The notes under the pieces are model-generated. The model was not told where the DNA came from and did not search any database. It worked only from the letters and a program-made list of their open reading frames with translations. From assembly GCA_027492445.1 (NCBI GenBank), contig JAPUES010000140.1, positions 1-13,267 of the forward strand: a stretch of 13,267 nt of DNA, written 5' to 3'. Every line of letters starts with the position of its first letter. The first letter of the stretch is position 1. The stretch comes from Sporomusaceae bacterium (GTDB lineage Bacteria; Bacillota; Negativicutes; DSM-13327). This document shows positions 1 to 6,124 of the stretch, piece by piece. Both the position numbers and the translations under genes were made by a program.

Positions 1-1
1 T

Positions 2-247
2 GTCCTAAAAACTATTGCCGGAACAAGTAGTGAATATCAAATTGTCCTTGATAGAGAAGATGGGAAAGATACTATGCTATTACGCTTTGAAAAACACAAG
101 GATTATGACGGAGTAGCCGTAGCAACAGCAGTGAAAAAACACTTTAAAACCAAGATTGGTATTGTCATTAACACTGAGGCTCTTGCCATGGGTGAATTAC
201 CGCGCAGTGAAAAGAAAACAGCCCGGGTAATTGAAAATAGATATTGA
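2..247 (+). CDS. Phenylacetate-CoA ligase family protein, C-terminal fragment (5' end outside window)
   Basis: The frame is open from the window edge to TGA at 245-247 and gives 81 residues. The visible part matches the C-terminal lid domain of the PaaK-like adenylate-forming ligases (AMP-binding_C_2 type). It has a YQIVLDRE segment at the start and the family's characteristic end GELPRSEKKTARVIENRY, where the lysine-rich PRSEKK stretch lies in the mobile lid. Family members join CoA to aryl acids such as phenylacetate with ATP. In anaerobes they often sit beside indolepyruvate:ferredoxin oxidoreductase genes, but that neighbourhood is outside the window. Substrate cannot be read from this fragment. 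Only a weak U-tract follows the hairpin at 273-308 on this strand, so termination of this gene is uncertain. Confidence 0.85.
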   Translation, partial: VLKTIAGTSSEYQIVLDREDGKDTMLLRFEKHKDYDGVAVATAVKKHFKTKIGIVINTEALAMGELPRSEKKTARVIENRY

Positions 248-266
248 GGTAGAAGGTGTAATACTT

Positions 267-308
267 ATAAAAAAATCCCTGCAATGAATTTCTTCATTAC
301 AGGGATTT
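267..308 (-). terminator. Intrinsic terminator of the rubredoxin-like gene
   Basis: Arms 273-281 and 300-308 pair perfectly (AAATCCCTG with CAGGGATTT). Inside them 283-288 pairs with 293-298 around a four-base loop, with one mismatch between. Read on the minus strand the stem is followed by seven T (269-275), a good U-tail for the gene ending at 318. On the plus strand the tail is poor (TTTGTGTTT), so it may end the PaaK-like transcript only partly. Confidence 0.85.
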
Positions 309-317
309 GTGTTTAGT

Positions 318-653
318 TTACCATTTACCTTTACCGATATGGTTTTCGATTTCAGCTTTCGAACGTTGCTTAATTGTGTAACTTTCATTGAGGGCCTGTT
401 TAAAACCATTGACACAAGCTGGGTCAAGATCTAAATCGATACCTTCAAGGGAAAGAGCAATCACCTTATCAAGTAGGGTAATGATTTCCATATGTATATC
501 ATTGGTTCTTTCCGAATTATAAATTTTATCAGCGCTTTCTACAGCTAGTTCAGAAAATTTGTCATGAGGTTGGCCACATTTCGGACAGATAGCGGGAGCG
601 GTTTCTCCTTGAGAAATAAAGTTACAGACAGTACATTTAAATAATTTTTTCAT
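318..653 (-). CDS. Small rubredoxin-like iron-binding protein (111 aa)
   Basis: The first 30 residues form a rubredoxin-like knuckle pair, C7-x2-C10 and C23-x2-C26, with the motif APAICPKCGQP. This is the arrangement at the C-terminus of rubrerythrins (APxxCPxCG), where four cysteines bind one iron. The remaining 80 residues look helical and contain none of the ExxH ferritin-like di-iron ligands, so this is not a full rubrerythrin. A role in electron transfer or oxidative-stress handling in the cytoplasm is inferred from the domain only. The ATG start at 653 is supported by AAGGAG (minus strand, around 662-668). The gene is monocistronic, ends at a clear terminator, and is divergent from the EAL gene. 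Confidence 0.82.
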   Translation of the reverse strand: MKKLFKCTVCNFISQGETAPAICPKCGQPHDKFSELAVESADKIYNSERTNDIHMEIITLLDKVIALSLEGIDLDLDPACVNGFKQALNESYTIKQRSKAEIENHIGKGKW

Positions 654-699
654 AATTCATAGCTCCTTAATAATTAATAATAATATTCTTTTAGTTATA

Positions 700-726
700 A
701 TACGCCAGAAATTGAAAAACTCCTGC
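700..726 (-). promoter_or_regulatory. Candidate sigma-H-type promoter of the rubredoxin-like gene
   Basis: On the minus strand GCAGGAGTT (718-726) is followed after 11 bases by GGCGTAT (700-706). The Bacillus sigma-H consensus is RnAGGAwWW-N11/12-RnnGAAT, so there is one mismatch in each element. The -35 region is part of a 14-mer, GGCAGGAGTTTTTC (714-727, minus), that recurs exactly at 11203-11216 (plus) before another gene. This is a motif match only. Confidence 0.35.
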
Positions 727-770
727 CTGCTTAGTAAAAAGAATAAGAATTGATTGTTATGCGATTATAC

Positions 771-799
771 TTGACGGTTTAAATTAGGTAGGATAAAAT
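771..799 (+). promoter_or_regulatory. Sigma-A-type promoter of the EAL phosphodiesterase gene
   Basis: TTGACG (771-776) and TAAAAT (794-799) are separated by exactly 17 bases. Each is close to the housekeeping consensus, and the expected start of transcription is about 805-808. An 8/9 match to the Spo0A box (ATTGTCAAA, 808-816) overlaps the predicted start. Confidence 0.65.
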
Positions 800-813
800 A
801 ATTTATCATTGTC

Positions 814-856
814 AAAGAAGACGATTTTACCCAGTCGGGTAAAATCGTCTTTTTTT
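814..856 (+). terminator. Promoter-proximal intrinsic terminator / attenuator in the EAL gene leader
   Basis: Bases 814-832 pair with 837-855 (19 pairs, one G-T) around the loop AGTC. The core is GACGATTTTACCC with its exact complement. Seven T follow the C at 849 (850-856). It has the form of a strong rho-independent terminator, lies between the promoter at 771-799 and the ATG at 881, and begins within about 10 bases of the predicted transcription start. It should yield a transcript of about 50 nt unless read through. Confidence 0.75.
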
Positions 857-880
857 ACGGAATCAGAAAGGGGAGTCTGT

Positions 881-2098
881 ATGTTGAATATTGGGCAATC
901 TCATTTACAGTGGTTGATTGATAATAAATCGATTGTGACGTATTTTCAGCCAATTGTTTCCATAAGAAAACAGGCCATTATCGGTGTTGAAGCCCTTTCA
1001 AGGGGGGTATCCAAGACTGGTGAATTGATTATGCCCCATGATCTATTCTCACAGGCAATAAACAGTAATAAAATTGTTGATCTTGACAGGTTGTGCCGAG
1101 AGGCCTCCCTTGAAAACTATAAAAAAAGTAGCAATCAAGATTGTTTTTTGTTTTTAAACCTTGATTCTTCCATTATTGATAAAGGCGTTGTTGGGTCGGG
1201 GCAACTCATAAACGTTGTTAACCAGCTAGGTTTAAGTCCATCCTCAATTGTGATTGAGATTACAGAATCCCAAATCCATGATACTAAAGCGTTAGTTAAT
1301 TTTATTACACGTTATAAAGCATACGGTTTTTTATTTGCTCTAGATGACGTGGGGAGTGATTCCTCGAATTTAGCTAGAATCTTACACGTTCGACCAGATA
1401 TTATCAAGATTGATCGAGGATTAATAAAGGATATTTCAAGTGACTATTATAAACAGGAACTCTTTAAGTCCTTGGTTACGATGGCAAAAAAGACGGGTTC
1501 GCTTGTTATTGCCGAAGGCGTGGAAACCCATGAAGAGGCTGTAACCAGTCTTGAACTAGGCGCTAATTTTCTGCAAGGCTACTATATTTCTAAACCGATA
1601 CCTAGTGAGACTAGTTTTAATAGTGGTCTTTCTAAGACTTTATTGTCCTTGGCCTCGTCATATTCTAGTTCTATCGTTGGGAAAATACGTGAAGATGGTT
1701 TGAAAAAATTTACCTACCATAATATTTTAGACCATCTAGCCCAAGAACTAGCTACCAGCCAACCAGAGGATTTTACATCCAAGTTACGAGGAATCACCTC
1801 AAAATGTCCGTGGGTACAATATTATTACATTCTAGACAAAAGAGGAATCCAGATAACGGAAACGGTAGAAGTCGATTCTAATAATAATGGGAAAAGACAC
1901 GGAATGTTTCAACCCGCCTGCCGGGGAACGAATCAGTCCCAGAGAGATTACTATCTCTTCATTCATGCTGGATTCGAACGATATATGAGCGAGCCATACA
2001 TATCTCTTGCAAATGGATATCAATGCCTTACTGGGGCAGCACTATTTAAAACAAATAGCTGTGATTCTTTTATCCTGTGTATTGACTTCAAATTATAA
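881..2098 (+). CDS. Cyclic-di-GMP phosphodiesterase: EAL domain with a C-terminal PAS/Cache-like sensor (405 aa)
   Basis: Residues 15-245 are an EAL domain that hydrolyses c-di-GMP to pGpG. The metal and catalytic positions are present: E37-A-L-S-R, N93, E126-I-T-E129, D155-D156, K176, E212-G-V-E215 and Q232-GYY, so activity is likely. Loop 6 reads DDVGSDSSNL instead of the usual DDFGTGYSSL. Residues 270-405 have no membrane segment and contain RDYYLF followed by MSEPYISLANG, typical of the PDC/Cache fold. The overall plan and length resemble Bacillus subtilis YkuI (EAL plus PAS-like domain), so a cytoplasmic ligand-regulated phosphodiesterase is inferred. ATG 881 was chosen because AAAGGGGAG precedes it. 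The in-frame TTG at 809 would place codons inside the terminator hairpin. No clear terminator follows. Confidence 0.85.
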   Translation: MLNIGQSHLQWLIDNKSIVTYFQPIVSIRKQAIIGVEALSRGVSKTGELIMPHDLFSQAINSNKIVDLDRLCREASLENYKKSSNQDCFLFLNLDSSIIDKGVVGSGQLINVVNQLGLSPSSIVIEITESQIHDTKALVNFITRYKAYGFLFALDDVGSDSSNLARILHVRPDIIKIDRGLIKDISSDYYKQELFKSLVTMAKKTGSLVIAEGVETHEEAVTSLELGANFLQGYYISKPIPSETSFNSGLSKTLLSLASSYSSSIVGKIREDGLKKFTYHNILDHLAQELATSQPEDFTSKLRGITSKCPWVQYYYILDKRGIQITETVEVDSNNNGKRHGMFQPACRGTNQSQRDYYLFIHAGFERYMSEPYISLANGYQCLTGAALFKTNSCDSFILCIDFKL

Positions 2099-2101
2099 GT
2101 G

Positions 2102-2461
2102 CTAATTCTTAAGCGGGGATGCGAGGCAGGTTTTCATACTATAATCTTCTCTGTTGTCGTTTTGCATTTTAATATCGGCGAGTCGTTCGATAACTGGTTC
2201 TGGTCCTACAATCCAGCCAATGCGCAATCCAGGACTTAATGACTGTGATAAACTGCCTAGGTAAAGTACAAGGCCCTCTTTTTCAAGAGCCTTTAGTGGT
2301 AAAGGTGGTGGTGTATCGTGCCAAAGTTCTCGATAGACATCATTTTCAATAATAGGTAATTGTTCCTTTTGACATACTGCAAGAATGTTTTTACGACAGT
2401 TCTCAGTCATTGTGGTTCCTGTTGGATTGTGAAAACAAGGAATCGTATATAATAATTTCAC
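2102..2461 (-). pseudogene. Remnant of a MocR/GntR-type PLP aminotransferase, missing both ends and the catalytic lysine
   Basis: The 119-residue reading frame matches only the middle of a fold-type I aminotransferase of the kind fused to GntR regulators (MocR/PdxR family). It shows YTIPCFHNPTGTTM, the aspartate region IIENDVYRELW, and SLSQSLSPGLRIGWIVGP. In the last motif family members have lysine, the PLP Schiff-base residue, where this has Gln (codon at 2243-2245). The frame enters from a stop just upstream of the nominal GTG, and no winged-helix domain precedes it. After KMQND the C-terminal sequence becomes unlike the family and stops. Full relatives are around 450-480 residues. It is almost certainly non-functional, a relic of a deleted gene. 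Confidence 0.8.
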
Positions 2462-2689
2462 TTTTTTTGTTTTTTATGAAAAGAAATTGGTGCAATTTCA
2501 ATGGCCTGTGTTCTGATATCTTGGTGTTGGTTTTTACTGTTGGCTATTATGGGCTGGAGGATTGGGAGGCAAAAAAACAGCAATGAAAGTAGGAACAGGA
2601 CAATAATATTCCAATTCAAACACAGATACTTTTATAAAAAATATTATTTATCACTAAGACGCAATATTAGGAAAGGAAAGGGATATTCT
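2462..2689. other. Degraded intergenic spacer without a supported gene
   Basis: Short frames exist here: a 36-codon ATG frame at 2476-2586 and an overlapping hydrophobic frame from 2501. Neither has a convincing ribosome binding site or recognisable similarity, and they read the same bases in different frames. AT-rich sequence at 2625-2655 probably contains the promoter of the downstream gene, but I cannot place a confident -35/-10 pair. Next to the aminotransferase relic this looks like decayed sequence. Confidence 0.5.
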
Positions 2690-2743
2690 ATGTCGAATTT
2701 GATAAAAAAAGCATTACAATAATGCAATCTTTATATTGCGAGG
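2660..2743 (+). promoter_or_regulatory. Candidate structured leader around the GGDEF-EAL ribosome binding site
   Basis: CGCAATAT (2660-2667) is the exact complement of ATATTGCG (2733-2740), which runs straight into the GAGG ribosome binding site (2740-2743). Alternatively GCAAT (2724-2728) can pair locally with ATTGC (2735-2739). The two pairings exclude each other, and the first encloses the micro-ORF at 2690-2722. This is a structural reading by eye with no energy calculation. Confidence 0.3.
2690..2722 (+). CDS. Possible 10-residue leader peptide (MSNLIKKALQ)
   Basis: ATG at 2690 is preceded by a very purine-rich ribosome binding site (AGGAAAGGAAAGGG, 2669-2682), stronger than that of the following large gene. 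The frame closes with TAA after ten codons, 28 bases before the GGDEF-EAL start and in another frame. A leader or coupling role is inferred. It could also be a scar of an earlier start. No known peptide family is recognised. Confidence 0.35.
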   Translation: MSNLIKKALQ

Positions 2744-2750
2744 CTTTGAT

Positions 2751-4883
2751 ATGAGATATTTACGTATACTGCGTGTATCCAAAAGAGTAATGAATTCCCT
2801 CTGCAAAAAGAATATATCAGAAGTTCTTTATGATACAGCACTTGAGCTACGGAATCATCTTGATATCATAGCTAATATGCAGGATGTTGTGGTCAAGCTC
2901 AATAATAAAGGAATTATTGAGTACATAACTCCTTCATGTAAAAAAATAATTGGTTATGATTCATACCAGTTAACGGGAAGAAGCTTTCTTGATTTTGTTC
3001 ATTCTGATGATTTAGAAAATTCTATAGTTTCCTATGCCTCCTTTGTAAATAGTGATGAACCTTGTAAGGTCTGCTATCGTTATCGGCACGCATCGGGAAA
3101 AGTTATATGGCTTGAGAGTTTAAGGGAAAAAATATACAAAGACAATAGGAACATTGGTGCTGTAGTTGTCGTACGTGATGTTACAGCGCGAATCGCAGCG
3201 GAACAGGCTGCAAAAGCTCTTGAGGTCAACTATCAAGCTATATTTAACGCTGTAAATGATGGAATTATTATATACGACGTAGAGACGTGGAATATTATTG
3301 ATGTAAATGAAAAAACCTGCACATTGTTTGGCTGTTTACGAGACGAAATGTTGCGAAAAAAAATGGGCGATTTTGGGATTGGAGAAATTCCATACACGGA
3401 AAAGGAGTCGTGGGCTTGGTTTCAGAAGGCGATTCAAGGTGAGACAGTTCGATATGATTGGAAAATTAAGAATGCACAAGGTGAATACGTTAATCTTGAA
3501 GTTAGTCTTAAAGAAATCAAAATAGGTGAAAAAGTACATATTTTAACTGTGTTGCGTGATATGTCGGAATATGAGCTCGCTAAAGAACGAATATATAGTT
3601 TAGTTAATTTTGACAATTTAACTAAACTTCCTAACCGGACGCTTTTTAATGATAGGTTACACATCGCGCTAGCGCATGCGAAACGAAATGGAGAAAAACT
3701 TGCAGTTTTATTCGTTGATTTAGATCGATTTAAAACAATTAATGAGTCTTTAGGATATGTTATTGGGGACGCGGTTCTACAAGAAGTAGCTGAAAGATTA
3801 AAACTTTGCATTCGAGATGAAGATACCTTATGCCGTATGGGTGCAGATGAGTTTGTAATCATTGTAACCGACATTGAAAAAATATCTAACATGACGAAGA
3901 TTGTGTCAAGGATGGCAACTACTCTTTCAATGCCTTATACAATAGGTGAAGTTGAGTTGCGAATTACTGCGAGTATTGGGATGACTTTCTATCCAGATAA
4001 TGGACATACTCCTGAAATGTTACTGCGACATGCAGAACTTGCTATGCATCATGCGAAAGAAAGTGGTGGAAATAATTGTACATTTTTTACGGAATCCCTA
4101 AATGATGTTGTTGCAGAACGTCTTTCCCTTGAAAATAGTCTTAGACTGGCTATCGAGAGAAATGAGTTTGTGCTATATTATCAACCTCAAGTCAATATTA
4201 AAACAAATGAGCTGATAGGAGTCGAAGCACTCATTCGATGGAATCATCCTCAGCATGGGTTAATTTATCCAGCCAAGTTCATTCCTGCTTCAGAAGAGAC
4301 AGGAATTATCATTCTAATCGGCGAATGGGTGCTTCGTGAAGTTTGCCGGCAGCATCTTAGTTGGATCGATTTTGGCTTACCAGCAATACAAATAGCCGTA
4401 AATGTTTCTGCCATTCAGTTTCAAGAAAAACAATTCCGTTTTACTCTTCAAGAAATCATAAAAAGCTATAATATTAATCCTACTTACCTAGAACTTGAGT
4501 TAACGGAAGGTATTATCATGAAAGATGCACATACAGTGATAGAAGAACTTCATTTCCTTAAAGCTCTTGGCGTTAAATTATCAATTGATGATTTTGGCAC
4601 AGGATATTCTAGTTTGCAATATCTCAGCAAATTCCCCATTGATAAATTGAAAATTGATCAATCCTTTATTCGGGCAATGGATGCTGATCCAGCAAGCTTT
4701 GTGATTATAGAAACAATTATTTCTCTTGCTGAGAAACTGCAAATTAAGGTAATTGCTGAAGGGGTAGAAACGAAGGAAGCACTACAGAAAATTGCAGAGT
4801 GTGGTTGTGATGAAGTACAGGGATACTATTTCTCAGAACCTTTACCTGCTCGCGAATTTGTAGAGTGGTATTATGAACGATAG
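2751..4883 (+). CDS. PAS-PAS-GGDEF-EAL c-di-GMP turnover protein (710 aa)
   Basis: The domain order is a short N-terminal helix region (1-35), PAS (about 36-150), PAS (about 158-275), GGDEF (about 284-445) and EAL (about 455-705). The cyclase signature is altered to GADEF (364-368), and the usual LGH is LGY, so diguanylate cyclase activity is doubtful. An RxxD inhibitory site (R355-D-E-D358) is kept five residues before it. The EAL domain keeps every key motif: E492-A-L-I-R, NVSA, ELTE, DDFGTGYSSL, KIDQSF, AEGVET and VQGYYFSEP. It is thus probably a phosphodiesterase tuned by GTP or c-di-GMP on the GGDEF domain and by PAS ligands. No transmembrane segment is evident. ATG 2751 is preferred over the upstream in-frame TTG 2736, as GAGG lies seven bases before it. 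It converges on the receiver gene. Confidence 0.9.
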   Translation: MRYLRILRVSKRVMNSLCKKNISEVLYDTALELRNHLDIIANMQDVVVKLNNKGIIEYITPSCKKIIGYDSYQLTGRSFLDFVHSDDLENSIVSYASFVNSDEPCKVCYRYRHASGKVIWLESLREKIYKDNRNIGAVVVVRDVTARIAAEQAAKALEVNYQAIFNAVNDGIIIYDVETWNIIDVNEKTCTLFGCLRDEMLRKKMGDFGIGEIPYTEKESWAWFQKAIQGETVRYDWKIKNAQGEYVNLEVSLKEIKIGEKVHILTVLRDMSEYELAKERIYSLVNFDNLTKLPNRTLFNDRLHIALAHAKRNGEKLAVLFVDLDRFKTINESLGYVIGDAVLQEVAERLKLCIRDEDTLCRMGADEFVIIVTDIEKISNMTKIVSRMATTLSMPYTIGEVELRITASIGMTFYPDNGHTPEMLLRHAELAMHHAKESGGNNCTFFTESLNDVVAERLSLENSLRLAIERNEFVLYYQPQVNIKTNELIGVEALIRWNHPQHGLIYPAKFIPASEETGIIILIGEWVLREVCRQHLSWIDFGLPAIQIAVNVSAIQFQEKQFRFTLQEIIKSYNINPTYLELELTEGIIMKDAHTVIEELHFLKALGVKLSIDDFGTGYSSLQYLSKFPIDKLKIDQSFIRAMDADPASFVIIETIISLAEKLQIKVIAEGVETKEALQKIAECGCDEVQGYYFSEPLPAREFVEWYYER

Positions 4884-4925
4884 TAGGGGAAGATTATAAT
4901 TATAAGGGATAGCAAGCCTTCGTTA

Positions 4926-5912
4926 TTATTGAATTTTGTAGCGGTGTTCTATTGACAGAACCACGTGACCCGACGTTTCTAAAATGTTGAAGGAATGATC
5001 ATACTTATGGGATAAGTTTTTTAGAAAGTCTAGAAAGGGATTTGCAGATTCAATCATCTTGGCAATGGTAAGGTCAGCGTGGATAATCAATTGGTCATGA
5101 TCAACTTTAGAAAATACGTTACACTCTAGTGCTTCCATTACTTGATATTGATGAGATAATACTGCTAGAAAATCAAATAAGAAGAGTATGAAGGGGAAAT
5201 GACCATGACATTTTTTGCCGTTAATCTCAATTGTTAGCTTTTCAACGGAAATTATCTTTGACATAGATTTGGAGATTCCATCTTTAATTTCTTGGAGATT
5301 AAAGACTGTCGGAAAACTTGGAGTTGAATTAGTGAAACTTACACATAGAGTTTCACATAAATCAATGACTTCTGGTGAAGTATTATTACGTACTTGAGAA
5401 AAAGTAAATGCTATGAGTTCCTTAAGTGCAAGGGAATCTCTGTCGACACAACCTAATTTTGTATCTAATGTTTTCAGTACATTTTTATAGGCACTGTTGC
5501 TGCTTTCCAAGGTTCGTGACAAATCTTCTGTTTCTTTTTTTAAACTAAAAAACTCAACGGCTTCTCGTACAGACCTAAGCAAGTCACCCATTTCCCAGGG
5601 TTTTGTAATGTATTTATGGATATCACCTTCATTAATAGCGGCCAATACCTGATGGAGCTGAGTATAGCCAGACAGGATAATCTTCTGCATATCAGGGTAT
5701 TTTTCTTTGGCTATTTTTAACATTGTCAATCCATCCATACTAGGCATTTGCAAATCCGTTACAACAACGCTGATTTTATTTTTTGCCATTATTGCCAATG
5801 CCTCTTGTGCACTACCTGTAAAATAGGAAACATACTCTTCGTCCACCACAGCTCTTCTAATAGATCCTAATACAAGAGGTTCATCATCCACAAACAATAC
5901 ACTGTTTTTCAA
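4926..5912 (-). CDS. Response regulator: receiver domain plus unassigned C-terminal domain (328 aa)
   Basis: Residues 1-120 are a CheY-like receiver. They carry acidic D9-D10, phosphoacceptor D53 in VVTDLQMPSMDG, S81-G-Y and K104 in ITKPW. The KPW ending and the phrase IHKYITKPWEMGDLL are typical of receivers in RpfG-like regulators. A helical linker (about 120-150) follows. The last 170 residues contain no HD-GYP, GGDEF, EAL or helix-turn-helix signature. Their pattern (EIKDGI, FPFILFLFDFLAVLSHQY, a final VVLSIEHRY strand) vaguely recalls a histidine-kinase ATPase fold without its N and G boxes, which is speculation. The start is TTG at 5912, with GAGGTG five bases upstream. It stands alone with a long leader. 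It may answer to a histidine kinase outside the window. Confidence 0.8.
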   Translation of the reverse strand: MKNSVLFVDDEPLVLGSIRRAVVDEEYVSYFTGSAQEALAIMAKNKISVVVTDLQMPSMDGLTMLKIAKEKYPDMQKIILSGYTQLHQVLAAINEGDIHKYITKPWEMGDLLRSVREAVEFFSLKKETEDLSRTLESSNSAYKNVLKTLDTKLGCVDRDSLALKELIAFTFSQVRNNTSPEVIDLCETLCVSFTNSTPSFPTVFNLQEIKDGISKSMSKIISVEKLTIEINGKKCHGHFPFILFLFDFLAVLSHQYQVMEALECNVFSKVDHDQLIIHADLTIAKMIESANPFLDFLKNLSHKYDHSFNILETSGHVVLSIEHRYKIQ

Positions 5913-5956
5913 AATATCACCTCATAATCATCAGACGGATGTTGTTATTCCTACCG

Positions 5957-5979
5957 ATGTTAGATAACTACTCTAACAT
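5957..5979. repeat. Perfect inverted repeat in the receiver gene leader
   Basis: ATGTTAGA (5957-5964) and TCTAACAT (5972-5979) are exact complements separated by seven bases. The repeat lies about 45-65 bases before the TTG start of the receiver gene and downstream of its candidate promoter. It has the size and symmetry of a dimeric repressor site, or could form a small RNA hairpin. It has no T-tract, so it is not a terminator. Confidence 0.5.
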
Positions 5980-6017
5980 TTATCTCGTGTTGCAGAACGG
6001 ATTACTTGTATTCAAAA

Positions 6018-6044
6018 ATTCGACATTGTTTTCAAGTATCCTTT
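6018..6044 (-). promoter_or_regulatory. Candidate sigma-H-type promoter of the receiver gene
   Basis: On the minus strand AAAGGATAC (6036-6044), 11 bases, then GTCGAAT (6018-6024). Against RnAGGAwWW-N11/12-RnnGAAT this is one mismatch in total. The core TGTCGAA of a Spo0A box overlaps the -10 element. This is a motif match only. Confidence 0.4.
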
Positions 6045-6070
6045 TTCATCTTAGGTTTTCATTTATAATG

Positions 6071-6124
6071 ATGAAAAATAAAGAACCAGAAGTATCTTAG
6101 ATTAGCGAGATATTTTTGGTTCTT
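6071..6124 (-). terminator. Intrinsic terminator of thiD
   Basis: Bases 6081-6097 pair with 6108-6124 over 17 positions (two G-T pairs) around a 10-base loop. On the minus strand the stem ends in TGGTTCTT and is followed by TATTTTTCAT. The stem begins right at the thiD stop codon. Confidence 0.75.

Noticed and set aside
809..880. Upstream TTG start that would lengthen the EAL protein by 24 residues
   Set aside because: The added codons are the terminator hairpin itself and the TTG has no ribosome binding site, whereas ATG 881 has a good one.
2660..2697. Sigma-H promoter before the GGDEF-EAL gene (TTAGGAAAG and GTCGAAT)
   Set aside because: The spacer is 16 bases instead of 11-12, and the first position is a pyrimidine.
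2476..2722. Overlapping short frames: a 36-codon ATG frame (2476-2586) and a 73-codon frame (2501-2722)
   Set aside because: They compete for the same bases, lack ribosome binding sites and show no recognisable family. Only the last ten codons of the second, from 2690, have a translation signal.
3434..3892. A 152-codon minus-strand frame inside the GGDEF-EAL gene
   Set aside because: It lies entirely within a well-supported coding sequence, has low-complexity Ser/Thr/Arg composition and no family resemblance.
4926..5912. HD-GYP phosphodiesterase annotation for the receiver protein
   Set aside because: The receiver looks RpfG-like, but no HD or GYP motif exists in the C-terminal part.
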